Shown here piece after piece: positions 51,850-59,896 of a stretch of DNA of 64,000 nt (the stretch's first letter is position 1; every line of letters starts with the position of its first letter). Origin of the DNA: Clostridium fungisolvens (GTDB lineage Bacteria > Bacillota > Clostridia > Clostridiales > Clostridiaceae); NCBI RefSeq assembly GCF_014193895.1, contig NZ_BLZR01000001.1:2976001-3040000 (forward strand), read 5' to 3'. The notes beneath the pieces are model-generated. The model was not told where the DNA came from, made no database searches, and saw only the letters and a program-made list of their open reading frames with translations. A program made the translations under genes and the position numbers.

Positions 51850-52272
51850 CTAATGCGTTTTAAGAGGATCATAATTTAAGATTACATCAAAAACTAAAGA
51901 ACCATCAGTATTTACTTTACTAACTGCCACTTTTATGTTTGTGAAGTCATTTGAATGAAGTTTATCACAAACGATATACTGCCTCTTTTCATTATTCTTA
52001 TCGTAGTGATATAAATATAAGGTTTTAGTTTCATTATTATTTTGATAACATTTCTTAAATTCCTCAAATCCAAACTTCGAAGGATTCTTCAATATACTTT
52101 TATTGAAAAATGTTCTGTTGCAGATACTAGTTGTATTTGTTTGTCCACTCTTTATTTTCTTAATTCTAGTGTCCATTTTATGATAATCATCCAGTGTAAA
52201 AAATATATTTTCTAAATCCTCATTGGTTTTATTTTCAACATATAAAATTGGTCCCATCTGTATTGCTGACAT
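51850..52272 (-). CDS. Hypothetical cytoplasmic protein
   Basis: 140 residues, TAGGAGGAAG before the ATG, no signal peptide, no membrane helix. It starts MSAIQMGPILYVENKTNEDL and is rich in Asn and Lys. I do not recognise a family. No operon partner; convergent or divergent neighbours are also hypothetical. Likely real because of the strong ribosome binding site and codon pattern. Confidence 0.65.
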   Translation of the reverse strand: MSAIQMGPILYVENKTNEDLENIFFTLDDYHKMDTRIKKIKSGQTNTTSICNRTFFNKSILKNPSKFGFEEFKKCYQNNNETKTLYLYHYDKNNEKRQYIVCDKLHSNDFTNIKVAVSKVNTDGSLVFDVILNYDPLKTH

Positions 52273-52505
52273 AATACTTCCTCCTAAATAACATTTATAT
52301 ATAATGTTATGAAAAGAAAGTTTGATAAATATATAAATTTAAACTTTTTTTACACGGTTCCCTTTGCTTTTAGTTTATATTTTCCTTATATATTCAAAGT
52401 TAGCACTTTTTATTCCGTCTATGATATTGTTGTGATAAAATTTAATAAATTGATTTTTAGTTTAATATAGAACATCTTTAATATAAACTTTAGGAGGAAA
52501 ATATA

Positions 52506-53075
52506 ATGCCGCCTTATAATTCTCGATATTTATTGATTTTACTAATACCTATTCTTTTTTTAATTACAATGCTGATTTATGCTTTATTTATAGGAAAACT
52601 TAGCGATTCACTTATACAAACAAAGAAAAATTATTCCATGAATAAAGAAGTCACTTTTCAAAAACATATTCAATTTTATATCTTATCAAGGATAGTTTTA
52701 ATTCTAATTCTAATATCTGCATTTATATATAAAATAAAATCAGATTCAGATTCTCAATCCTTATTTATATGTATTATTTTGATTCCATTAATCATTTATC
52801 TTTGTACTTATTGTTTCTTAATTTATAAGGATACTCAAAATTTAATTTCTTCTAAAGGAACTGTTACACAAATAGATACGGAGTCTTTTGATCTAAAATC
52901 CCCATATAATAGAAGAACTATACCAATATTCCAAAGAGCCGTAACTGTAGAGTTAGAGAATAACAAAGCAACTCTTTTAAAATCAAGCATTGCTTTATTA
53001 TCAATTGGTGACAATATTGAAGTATGTTATACTGAAAAACTAAGATTTATATACAAGGTAAGAAAATTGACTTAA
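52506..53075 (+). CDS. Hypothetical membrane protein with C-terminal soluble domain
   Basis: 189 residues, TTAGGAGG before the ATG. Three membrane helices at about 6-27, 56-78 and 88-112, then a beta-rich domain of about 75 residues (GTVTQIDTESFDLKS, GDNIEVCYTEKLRFIYKVRK) that resembles small OB- or SH3-like barrels following membrane segments. Family not recognised. It ends 13 bp from the convergent mnmH gene with no terminator between. Confidence 0.65.
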   Translation: MPPYNSRYLLILLIPILFLITMLIYALFIGKLSDSLIQTKKNYSMNKEVTFQKHIQFYILSRIVLILILISAFIYKIKSDSDSQSLFICIILIPLIIYLCTYCFLIYKDTQNLISSKGTVTQIDTESFDLKSPYNRRTIPIFQRAVTVELENNKATLLKSSIALLSIGDNIEVCYTEKLRFIYKVRKLT

Positions 53076-53088
53076 TTTATATACTTAA

Positions 53089-54195
53089 TTAATACTCCAA
53101 ACCTTCAATAAACTCTATTACTTCTCTGCTATTACCTCTAAATATTATATTTCTATTAGCTTTATCTAAGGAATGCTTATACATTGGGTCGTAATAGTTG
53201 GTTAAAAATAATTCTATCCAATTTCTGTGTTTATCTATGTCATTTGTATCCTTTTGTGTTTTAAAGGCAAGTTTAAGCTCTTCAACTATTACCTTCATCC
53301 TGTCTCCACCAAGCTTACCTTTAACTCTTTCCATGCTAGCTACCATATCCTCTAACCATGCTTCTAATCCCAAATCCATATCTTTTAGCGCTTCAATATG
53401 TTCTCTTTGACCGTTTACCACATATTCTTCCAATATGTTATAAACTCTTTCTTCTACAGTAGCATCTAAAAATATTACATCTCCACTTTGAAAATAACTA
53501 TAAAAATCCTTTGGTATAAAGCTCTTCCCAATGTTTTTACTTTCATCCTCTAAAATCATATATTTAAAATTCTTATCTCCATGCTTTATTACACTATAAG
53601 CTAAGTTGTTTTCAAAATTTATTTGTGTTGGCTGTGGCGTCACAAAATGCCCAAAGGTAGATCCTCTATGATGTGCGATTCCTTCTAAATCAATAGAATT
53701 CTTAATCTTATTTAATAATATAGTTTTCCCAGAACCTGTATACCCCGTTAAAACTAAAGGGGTTGCTTTTATGTTTTCAGGCTCTAAGGAGTCTATAAGA
53801 TAATTACGAAAAGCCTTATATCCACCGTCAAGCTTTATCATATCTTGACCTGTTGCTTCATATATCCAATTCTGAGCTATAGTTGAACGAGAGCCCCCTC
53901 TAAAACAATATATCATGGTATTTGGATCTTCCTTAAACTTTTTGACCCATGAGGTTACTCTATTTTCCTTTATGTCTCCAGATACAAGCTTATAACCTAA
54001 TTTAGTTGCTTCATCATTTCCTTTTTCCTTATAACAAATACCTATGATATGCCTTTCTTCATTAGACAATATAGGTAAATTTATTGAGTTCAACATTGCT
54101 CCTTTTTCATATTCAATTGGAGCTCTCACATCTATTAACTTTGTATCATTCAATACTATACTTTTAAAATCATTTGTTACACTTAATTTTTTCAT
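53089..54195 (-). CDS. mnmH: tRNA 2-selenouridine synthase
   Basis: 368 residues. An N-terminal rhodanese domain (about 1-125; catalytic Cys in IYCFRGGSRS, about residue 97) is joined to a P-loop domain (LTGYTGSGKT, about 148-157). This fusion defines MnmH/SelU, which replaces sulfur by selenium at wobble 2-thiouridine of certain tRNAs, using selenophosphate. The divergent neighbour is selD, which makes selenophosphate. Confidence 0.93.
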   Translation of the reverse strand: MKKLSVTNDFKSIVLNDTKLIDVRAPIEYEKGAMLNSINLPILSNEERHIIGICYKEKGNDEATKLGYKLVSGDIKENRVTSWVKKFKEDPNTMIYCFRGGSRSTIAQNWIYEATGQDMIKLDGGYKAFRNYLIDSLEPENIKATPLVLTGYTGSGKTILLNKIKNSIDLEGIAHHRGSTFGHFVTPQPTQINFENNLAYSVIKHGDKNFKYMILEDESKNIGKSFIPKDFYSYFQSGDVIFLDATVEERVYNILEEYVVNGQREHIEALKDMDLGLEAWLEDMVASMERVKGKLGGDRMKVIVEELKLAFKTQKDTNDIDKHRNWIELFLTNYYDPMYKHSLDKANRNIIFRGNSREVIEFIEGLEY

Positions 54196-54232
54196 TTCTG
54201 TTCCTTCTATTTTATCTTTCTAATGTTTTTCT

Positions 54233-54331
54233 AAAGATGTGCCACTTTAATTCAAAAACTATTTTCAAAACTCCTCTGGGTTCTGAAAGGAGAACTTGAA
54301 AATATATATTTTACTATGAAATGGTACCTCC
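54233..54331. repeat. Compound palindrome, families B and C combined
   Basis: Centre: TTTTCAAAACTCCTCT, GGGTTCTG, AAAGGAGAACTTGAAAA (family C). Outer ends: AGATGTGCCACTTTA and ATGAAATGGTACCTCC, a weak version of the family B ends. It suggests that B and C are the ends and core of one element. It lies between the divergent mnmH and selD genes. Confidence 0.65.
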
Positions 54332-54610
54332 ATAACAATTATAAATTACTGCAGAAAATTATACAAATTTACATATTTTATGACAAAACTTACATCTTCC
54401 AGTTCTGTGAATAAAGCCATAAGAAATTTAAACCTTCTCTAATTCAAGTTTTACATACTCACAACTTTAAATTCCACATTTAACCTACTGAAATTACTAA
54501 TTTTCATTTATAATGATTAATATAAACTTATTTTGATTATAGACAATTCCTTGAAATTTTATAATGATAAAAAACTATTGAATTGATATAAATTACTGGA
54601 GGTTAACATA
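54332..54610. other. selD upstream region
   Basis: AT-rich promoter region between mnmH and selD; TTATAATGATAAAA near 54560 may be a -10 region. No gene or other structure seen. Confidence 0.3.
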
Positions 54611-55648
54611 ATGGACAATAACATAAAACTAACTTCACTTACTAAAACTTCAGGTTGCGCTGCTAAAATAGGACCTAGCGTTTTAGATTCTGTTCTTAAA
54701 AACTTACCTAAATTTGAGGATTCAAACCTACTGGTAGGCTTTGATAAAAAAGATGATGCCCTTGTATATAAAGTATCTGATGATAAAGTAGTAATACAAA
54801 CTGTTGATTTCTTCCCACCAATGGTAGATGATCCTTATACTTTTGGACAAATAGCAGCTACTAATGCTTTGAGTGATGTATATGCAATGGGAGGAAGCCC
54901 AGCTATTGCAATGAATTTATTATGCTTTCCATCTTGCTTAGATCCATCAATAATGCACGATATCTTAGCAGGTGGATATAGTAAGGTTCAAGAAGCAGGT
55001 GCAATTATTGCTGGAGGACATACAATAGCAGACCCTACTCCTAAATATGGACTTTGCGTTACTGGATTTGCTCATCCAAGTGAAATACTTACTAATAGCA
55101 ACGCTAAAACCGGCGATGTACTTGTTTTAACTAAGCCACTTGGCATTGGTATTTTAAATACTGCTGCAAAAGCTGAGCTATTAACTCTTAACGAGATAAA
55201 AGAAGTTACTAAAATAATGATTGAATTAAATAAGTATGCTAAGGAAGCCTTCTCAAATTTAAAAGTGAATTCATGCACTGATATTACAGGCTTTAGCTTA
55301 ATTGGTCATGGCTATGAGATGGCAAGTGGAAGCGACAAAACCATTGAAATATTTAGTGATAAGGTACCAATGCTTCCAAAAGCTTTAGAATATGCATCCA
55401 TGGGAATTATTCCAGAAGGAATGTACAATAACCAAGATTATTTAAAGAATATATTCAGCACTGCAACTAAGGTTTCTCAAGAAATGCACGATGTACTGCT
55501 TGATCCTCAAACTTCTGGAGGTCTACTGTTATCTATGCCAGAGAAAGATGCTAAAGAATACTTGTCTAGAATGGAATGCTACACTCCATGGGCAAGAATT
55601 ATTGGTCAGGTAACTGATAAGAAAGACTATTCTATTGTTGTAAAATAA
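54611..55648 (+). CDS. selD: Selenide, water dikinase
   Basis: 345 residues. The N-terminal active-site stretch is LTSLTKTSGCAAKIGPSVL with Cys at the position that is Cys or selenocysteine in the family (about residue 16) followed by the catalytic Lys. GFDKKDDALVY, TVDFFPPMVDDPYTFGQIAA and LLDPQTSGGLLLSMP are standard. The enzyme makes selenophosphate from selenide and ATP. With mnmH and yedF nearby but no selA/selB in view, tRNA modification is the use of selenium supported by this window. Confidence 0.95.
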   Translation: MDNNIKLTSLTKTSGCAAKIGPSVLDSVLKNLPKFEDSNLLVGFDKKDDALVYKVSDDKVVIQTVDFFPPMVDDPYTFGQIAATNALSDVYAMGGSPAIAMNLLCFPSCLDPSIMHDILAGGYSKVQEAGAIIAGGHTIADPTPKYGLCVTGFAHPSEILTNSNAKTGDVLVLTKPLGIGILNTAAKAELLTLNEIKEVTKIMIELNKYAKEAFSNLKVNSCTDITGFSLIGHGYEMASGSDKTIEIFSDKVPMLPKALEYASMGIIPEGMYNNQDYLKNIFSTATKVSQEMHDVLLDPQTSGGLLLSMPEKDAKEYLSRMECYTPWARIIGQVTDKKDYSIVVK

Positions 55649-55732
55649 GGTTGTATCCAAATTCAGCTTTAGAGGTAAACAGAGTCTTTATTTTAGAGGA
55701 CTGAATCAGAAAATATTCAACTTAATAATATA

Positions 55733-55772
55733 AAGAAAAGGTATGCTTAATTTAGCATACCTTTATTTTTTA
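55733..55772. terminator. Bidirectional terminator
   Basis: AAAGGTATGCT / AGCATACCTTT with ATTTTTTAC after it and AAAGAA before it, between selD (+) and the zinc-ribbon gene (-). Confidence 0.82.
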
Positions 55773-55982
55773 CTCTACTACATCCATAATCATCTTTTTG
55801 CAGTCCTTACAATAATAAGCTTCTATCTTATTTAAATCTTCATAGTTTCTCATTACTACACCACTAGCAAAGGCATTAAAAAATACCCCTTTATCCTTCG
55901 ATTCCTCAATCCATTTTAAAGAACCTTCTCTTGTATATATGAACCCTTTTTTAGACTCTTTATGACAATAAGGACATTCCAT
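55770..55982 (-). CDS. Small zinc-ribbon protein (DUF6487-like)
   Basis: 70 residues with CPYCHKESKKGFIYT at the N-terminus and YYCKDCKKMIMD at the C-terminus: two CxxC knuckles that bind one zinc. The pattern fits the small PF20097/DUF6487-like proteins often seen in Firmicutes. No function known. Start codon at the ATG; TGGGG-type site weak. Confidence 0.7.
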   Translation of the reverse strand: MECPYCHKESKKGFIYTREGSLKWIEESKDKGVFFNAFASGVVMRNYEDLNKIEAYYCKDCKKMIMDVVE

Positions 55983-56068
55983 TTCATTACCCCATTCCCT
56001 ATTTTAGGTTATAAATATGAGCAGTGACCACTTATTTTGCTGTACCACTACTCACTAAGACTAACTTA

Positions 56069-56665
56069 TTATAATGTAATCACCTTGCCAGCTGACTTCA
56101 TAACTTCAAGAATCGCATACATATTGCTTACTTGTCCTACAGTAACCTTTTCTTTAAGTTCATAGAAATCAAGGCATGCTCCACAAATTAAAAGCTCAAC
56201 TCCTGCTTCTTCTAGTTTCTTTAAGTGCTCAGCCGCCTGATCATTTAATGTTGGAACCTTTACTCCATCATTCATAAATAATACTGCCTTTGGATAATCC
56301 TCAGATTCTGATACTGTGTAGAAGAACATCTTCATCAAAGATTGTCCAAGTTCTTCATTTCCAATCCCAATTGTGCTTTTATTTACAAAAACGCACCAGT
56401 CTCCAAGAGGTTTTCTATTTTCAACTTTTGCAATTATCTCTTCACATTCTTCACAGCCATTAGAAAACTTTACATTAAAGTCTCCATTAGCCTCTTCAAC
56501 ATTAACCTCAAAGCCTTGGCTATTAGCAAACTTTCTTAGGTTTTCTACAGCTATTTTATTGTCAACTTGAACTGTAAAGAACTTTCCGCCTTGTTCAATT
56601 TCCTTCTTTGCCATCATTACAGGCATAGGACAATTCTTTCCTCTTGCATCTATGTTTCTACTCAT
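56069..56665 (-). CDS. yedF: Selenium metabolism protein YedF
   Basis: 198 residues from ATG 56665 after AAAGGTGATT. Residues 1-75 are a TusA/SirA-like domain with ARGKNCPMPVMMAKKEI (the CPMP sulfur-carrier Cys); residues 90-198 are a DsrE-like domain with LLICGACLDFYELKEK. This fusion is the YedF family that tracks with selD in genomes; it is thought to carry or deliver selenium. It sits within 1.5 kb of selD on the opposite strand. Confidence 0.9.
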   Translation of the reverse strand: MSRNIDARGKNCPMPVMMAKKEIEQGGKFFTVQVDNKIAVENLRKFANSQGFEVNVEEANGDFNVKFSNGCEECEEIIAKVENRKPLGDWCVFVNKSTIGIGNEELGQSLMKMFFYTVSESEDYPKAVLFMNDGVKVPTLNDQAAEHLKKLEEAGVELLICGACLDFYELKEKVTVGQVSNMYAILEVMKSAGKVITL

Positions 56666-56757
56666 CTTAATCACCTTTCAAGAAAATTAATTTTACATTA
56701 ATTATACACTATAATATTAAATAAATTAAACAGCCAAGGGTGTCCTATGTACAAAAA

Positions 56758-57225
56758 TCATTTTATATTCTCTCGCATATACTCTTTAGTTTTTTTCACT
56801 ATATCAACAATATCATAATAAGCCTTCAAAGTACCATTAGTGACTATTGGACGGCCAAATGACACCAATCCAAGTACTCTGGAGCTAAAACCACCAATTC
56901 TCATAATATTATTCACAGAAGGAGAAGTGTTTGCCAAAAAAAGCCCCTCCATATCACCATTAAGCTCTTTATACAAATCTGAAATAGCAGGTATGACTAA
57001 TTTCCCCCAATGTCTGCGACATAAAGTATAAACCTTCGAATCAAATTCATCTCTGCCAATATATATGAGCTTTCCTAAATCATTCTTTGTTATATTATCA
57101 AAAGTATCAATAGATAACAGCTCCTCTTTTAGCGGTAATATATCCATAGGAAGTTTGTTAATATGTATATTTGCTGCCACAGCTGAGGAATGGCATCCCC
57201 CGACATCATGATAAATTACGATCAT
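56758..57225 (-). CDS. DUF3189 family protein
   Basis: 155 residues from ATG 57225, preceded by GGAGGTG; an upstream in-frame ATG overlaps that site. The beginning MIVIYHDVGGCHSSAVAANI and the later LLANTSPSVNNIMRIGGF fit DUF3189. Function unknown. It is often found near sulfur or selenium genes in clostridia and here lies between yedF and a C_GCAxxG_C_C gene. Confidence 0.78.
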   Translation of the reverse strand: MIVIYHDVGGCHSSAVAANIHINKLPMDILPLKEELLSIDTFDNITKNDLGKLIYIGRDEFDSKVYTLCRRHWGKLVIPAISDLYKELNGDMEGLFLANTSPSVNNIMRIGGFSSRVLGLVSFGRPIVTNGTLKAYYDIVDIVKKTKEYMRENIK

Positions 57226-57379
57226 GGATTTCACCTCCATACATAACTCATAGAAATTGCAAAAATAATCATACTTTTCATAACTGATACATCCTTATTA
57301 TCCCTAAAAATAAGGTTTGTATGTAAAATCCTGCCTATATAAATATATAAAATTTAAAATTCCCTTTTATAGTGAAAAA

Positions 57380-57428
57380 TAAGTTCCCCGATTTATAACA
57401 CTAATACTATGCCATAAATCAGGGAACC
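57380..57428 (-). terminator. Terminator of the C_GCAxxG_C_C gene
   Basis: GTTCCCTGATTTAT and ATAAATCGGGGAAC around 17 bases, followed on the minus strand by TTATTTTTC. It lies 8 bp after the stop codon. Confidence 0.8.
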
Positions 57429-57435
57429 TAAAAAC

Positions 57436-57798
57436 CTATTTATTCACTATTTCATTTAAGCTTTCAAATGTATGCTCAATTATTTCAGCGCAGCTAACAC
57501 CATTCTTTTTTAATTCCTTACAAGTCTCTGCTCCGTACTTTTCACGTACACCCTTCATTAGTTGGTTTGTAAGGGCTCTTGCTTCATTTTGTTCTGTATT
57601 ACTTTCTCTACCTCTTAAAGATCCTATAATAACAGCTGCAGCTCCTACAGCTCCACAAACACTTCCTACTGTAAACCCTGTCCCCATACCGCTTCCAAGC
57701 CCTACAGGAATATTTGTATTATTTTTCTCATTGTAAGCCTTTATCACTGCTTCTCCACATGTAAATCCTTGTTTATGATATTCTGATGCTTTATTCAT
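57436..57798 (-). CDS. C_GCAxxG_C_C family redox protein
   Basis: 120 residues. The Cys signature is TCGEAV (about 13), VCGAVGAAAVIIG (about 48), ETCKEL (about 97) and SCAEII (about 106). The family is a probable redox or metal-binding protein, sometimes with selenocysteine; here all positions are cysteine. GAGGAATT precedes the ATG. Located in the selenium/sulfur cluster. Confidence 0.88.
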   Translation of the reverse strand: MNKASEYHKQGFTCGEAVIKAYNEKNNTNIPVGLGSGMGTGFTVGSVCGAVGAAAVIIGSLRGRESNTEQNEARALTNQLMKGVREKYGAETCKELKKNGVSCAEIIEHTFESLNEIVNK

Positions 57799-57812
57799 AT
57801 TAAATTCCTCCT

Positions 57813-57835
57813 ATAGATGTACTACTTCATACTTA
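57813..57835. repeat. Family B end motif
   Basis: ATAGATGTACTACTTCATA, just upstream of the C_GCAxxG_C_C gene. No partner end is clear nearby. Confidence 0.35.
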
Positions 57836-57930
57836 ATATTTTATATAATAATTTTTAATTATAAGCCCTACTGTTCTGTAAACTTTCTCGCACTTTTTAT
57901 AGATTATCACCTTTATCACACTTCATCAAC

Positions 57931-58257
57931 TTATCTTTTTAAACTGCCAGTATATCCACCTGTACCACCTGATACATTGATAACTTTAAAACCATTTTTA
58001 TTTAAAACATTGCAAACTCTTGAGCTTCTAGCGCCAGACTGGCAGATAATATGATATTCCTTCGACTTATCAAGAAGTTTATCTGCATCGGCAATAATTT
58101 TATTCACTGGTATATTTTTAGCAGAAGGTAGATGCCCATTTTTATATTCATAAGGTTCCCTAACATCAATAAGATTTATCTTTCCTAAAAGTTCCCCTAA
58201 TTCATTTGCCTTCACGGACTTAATACTGTTTTTAAACAAGAAATCAAACATTTCCAT
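57931..58257 (-). CDS. Single-domain rhodanese-like protein
   Basis: 108 residues, one rhodanese domain: NLIDVREPYEYKNGHLPSAK is split as LIDVREPYEY and GHLPSAKNIP, and the active-site loop is CQSGARSS (Cys at about 71). Such proteins carry persulfide sulfur, or selenium in selenium-using cells. It is on the same strand as the preceding cluster genes with its own GGAGGTATG-type site. Confidence 0.9.
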   Translation of the reverse strand: MEMFDFLFKNSIKSVKANELGELLGKINLIDVREPYEYKNGHLPSAKNIPVNKIIADADKLLDKSKEYHIICQSGARSSRVCNVLNKNGFKVINVSGGTGGYTGSLKR

Positions 58258-58432
58258 ACCTCCAAGAGATTTAATAACTGCATTTATATATTAGCATATT
58301 CTTATATGCTTATGTTATTCTTGTTTTTATAAAATGTCAATACTTATGGATAAACTATTTAAAAACTAATGGTATTTAACTTAATTTGTAGCTTTTATTT
58401 GGAACTGATCTATTTATATTTAATAAACTAAA

Positions 58433-58468
58433 ACAAAAAAGCCCAGCTGTAAACCATTAGCTGGACTC
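58433..58468 (-). terminator. Terminator of the SHOCT gene
   Basis: On the minus strand AGTCCAGCT and AGCTGGGCT pair around ten bases and are followed by TTTTTTGTTTT. Confidence 0.8.
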
Positions 58469-58495
58469 ATATCCTGAATGCATGTTCCCTTTAAT

Positions 58496-58741
58496 TTATT
58501 TAAGTAATTGCTTCTTCTTTGACGCATACTCTTCTTCATTTATTTCACCTTTAGCAAATCTCTCATTTAAAATATCCATTGCATTAGATGAATTTTTATT
58601 AGCAGTCAAATTTAAATTTTTTGAGGTCACTGCCTTAAATACAAAGTAGATTACTAGTAAAAATATTATAAGCATTGGTATCATCATAAAAAAACTTGGC
58701 CCTCCATAACCTCTAAATCCACCAAATCCATTGCAAAACAT
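58496..58741 (-). CDS. SHOCT domain small membrane protein
   Basis: 81 residues: a Gly/Phe-rich N-terminus (GFGGFRGYGGPSFF), one membrane helix (about 18-41) and a C-terminal SHOCT motif MDILNERFAKGEINEEEYAS (about 55-74). Such proteins are common next to two-component systems for metals or envelope stress in clostridia, as here. AAGGAGGAAT precedes the ATG. Confidence 0.85.
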   Translation of the reverse strand: MFCNGFGGFRGYGGPSFFMMIPMLIIFLLVIYFVFKAVTSKNLNLTANKNSSNAMDILNERFAKGEINEEEYASKKKQLLK

Positions 58742-58762
58742 ATAAAATTCCTCCTTTATTAT

Positions 58763-58815
58763 AGATGAACCACTTCATTATTAAACTTATATTTTCGGAT
58801 TAAAGTGTTTCATCT
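58763..58815. repeat. Family B inverted repeat
   Basis: AGATGAACCACTTC and AAAGTGTTTCATCT are imperfect inverse copies 25 bases apart. It lies directly upstream of the SHOCT gene. Confidence 0.6.
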
Positions 58816-58874
58816 TTATTAGGTTTTAACAATTGATCTTAAAACTCTAACTTTTCTTTAATTGTAGTACTTAA

Positions 58875-59015
58875 TTATGGAGAGATTATGGAGAATTTAA
58901 TTCTTTGTTGCAACGATTTTATAAAAGCCATAACAACTTCTATATTAGTAGTATCAAAAAAACGCTCACCATCAATATCTAAGCAGCATTTGATTTCTTC
59001 ATAATTCCTCCACAC
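58875..59015 (-). CDS. Possible small or degraded gene, 46 residues
   Basis: From a GTG at 59015 the minus strand reads VWRNYEEIKCCLDIDGERFF and on to LQQRIKFSIISP and stop. The residue pattern looks coding, and an in-frame stretch of about 10 residues continues upstream of the GTG, but there is no good ribosome binding site. It may be a remnant of a longer gene. Confidence 0.3.
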   Translation of the reverse strand: MWRNYEEIKCCLDIDGERFFDTTNIEVVMAFIKSLQQRIKFSIISP

Positions 59016-59182
59016 TTGATTTGTACAATTAATTTTGTATATAGAGCTATATTTCTATTTTTACTAAATAAAACTGTTATAATATAATTTAAACTATAAG
59101 GGGTACTCCTATTTATGAACTATTTTTAAAATAGGTGCAACGTATAATAAATTCAAAGTACTTAAAATTAGAGGTGGCCATT

Positions 59183-59896
59183 TTGAATAGTGATTTTAAA
59201 ATACTAGTAGTTGATGATGAACAAAAAATATTGGATGTAGTAAAAGCTTATTTGGAGAAGGAAAACTATGAAGTAACTACTGCTTTAGATGGAGAAGGAG
59301 CTTTAAATATATTTACCAAGGATGCCTTTCACCTTGTAATTCTAGATTTAATGTTACCTAAAATTACTGGCGAAGATGTATGCCATAAAATAAGAGCTAT
59401 TTCTAGTGTCCCTATTATTATGCTTACTGCAAAAGCTGATGAGGATGAGCGAATAGAGGGTATATCTATCGGTGCTGATGACTACATAACTAAACCCTTC
59501 AGTGTTCGTGAGCTAGTTGTAAGAGTTAGAGCACTTCTAAGAAGATCATATAAGGATACTATTCCACTAGCTGATGTTTTAACCTTTAATAATGGAGATT
59601 TAGAGGTAGATATAAAAAAACTACTGGTTAAAAAGCAAGGAAAAACTGTAAGTTTAACAACCAACGAGTTCAAAGTTTTAATAGTATTAATTACAAATCC
59701 AGGCCAAGTATTTTCAAGGGAACAGCTAGTAGATAAAGCTTTCGGCATTGATTATGAGGGTTTTGATAGAACAATAGATACTTATATTAAAAATATCCGT
59801 CAAAAAATTGAAGACAATCATAAAGATCCTAAATATATCACAACTATTTATGGCATGGGATATAAATTTATTCCAAACTCAAATGAGGTGAAATAA
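59183..59896 (+). CDS. OmpR-type response regulator
   Basis: 237 residues from the TTG at 59183, which follows GAGGTGG; an in-frame GTG 16 codons earlier has no site and lies outside the domain. Receiver domain (about 5-118: VVDDEQ, phospho-acceptor Asp55 in LVILDLMLPK, and the Lys in ITKPF), then a winged helix (about 140-233: LTTNEFKVLIVLI, GYDFDRTIDTYIK-like GFDRTIDTYIKNIRQKI, YGMGYKF). It is the partner of the histidine kinase that starts one base before its stop ends (TAATG). Confidence 0.93.
   Translation: MNSDFKILVVDDEQKILDVVKAYLEKENYEVTTALDGEGALNIFTKDAFHLVILDLMLPKITGEDVCHKIRAISSVPIIMLTAKADEDERIEGISIGADDYITKPFSVRELVVRVRALLRRSYKDTIPLADVLTFNNGDLEVDIKKLLVKKQGKTVSLTTNEFKVLIVLITNPGQVFSREQLVDKAFGIDYEGFDRTIDTYIKNIRQKIEDNHKDPKYITTIYGMGYKFIPNSNEVK

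Noticed and set aside
54611..54670. Selenocysteine in SelD or use of an internal TGA
   Set aside because: The codon at the active-site position is TGC (Cys); no in-frame TGA occurs.
59135..59182. Longer response regulator starting at an upstream GTG
   Set aside because: There is no ribosome binding site for it and the extra 16 residues precede the normal start of the receiver domain, while the TTG at 59183 follows GAGGTGG.
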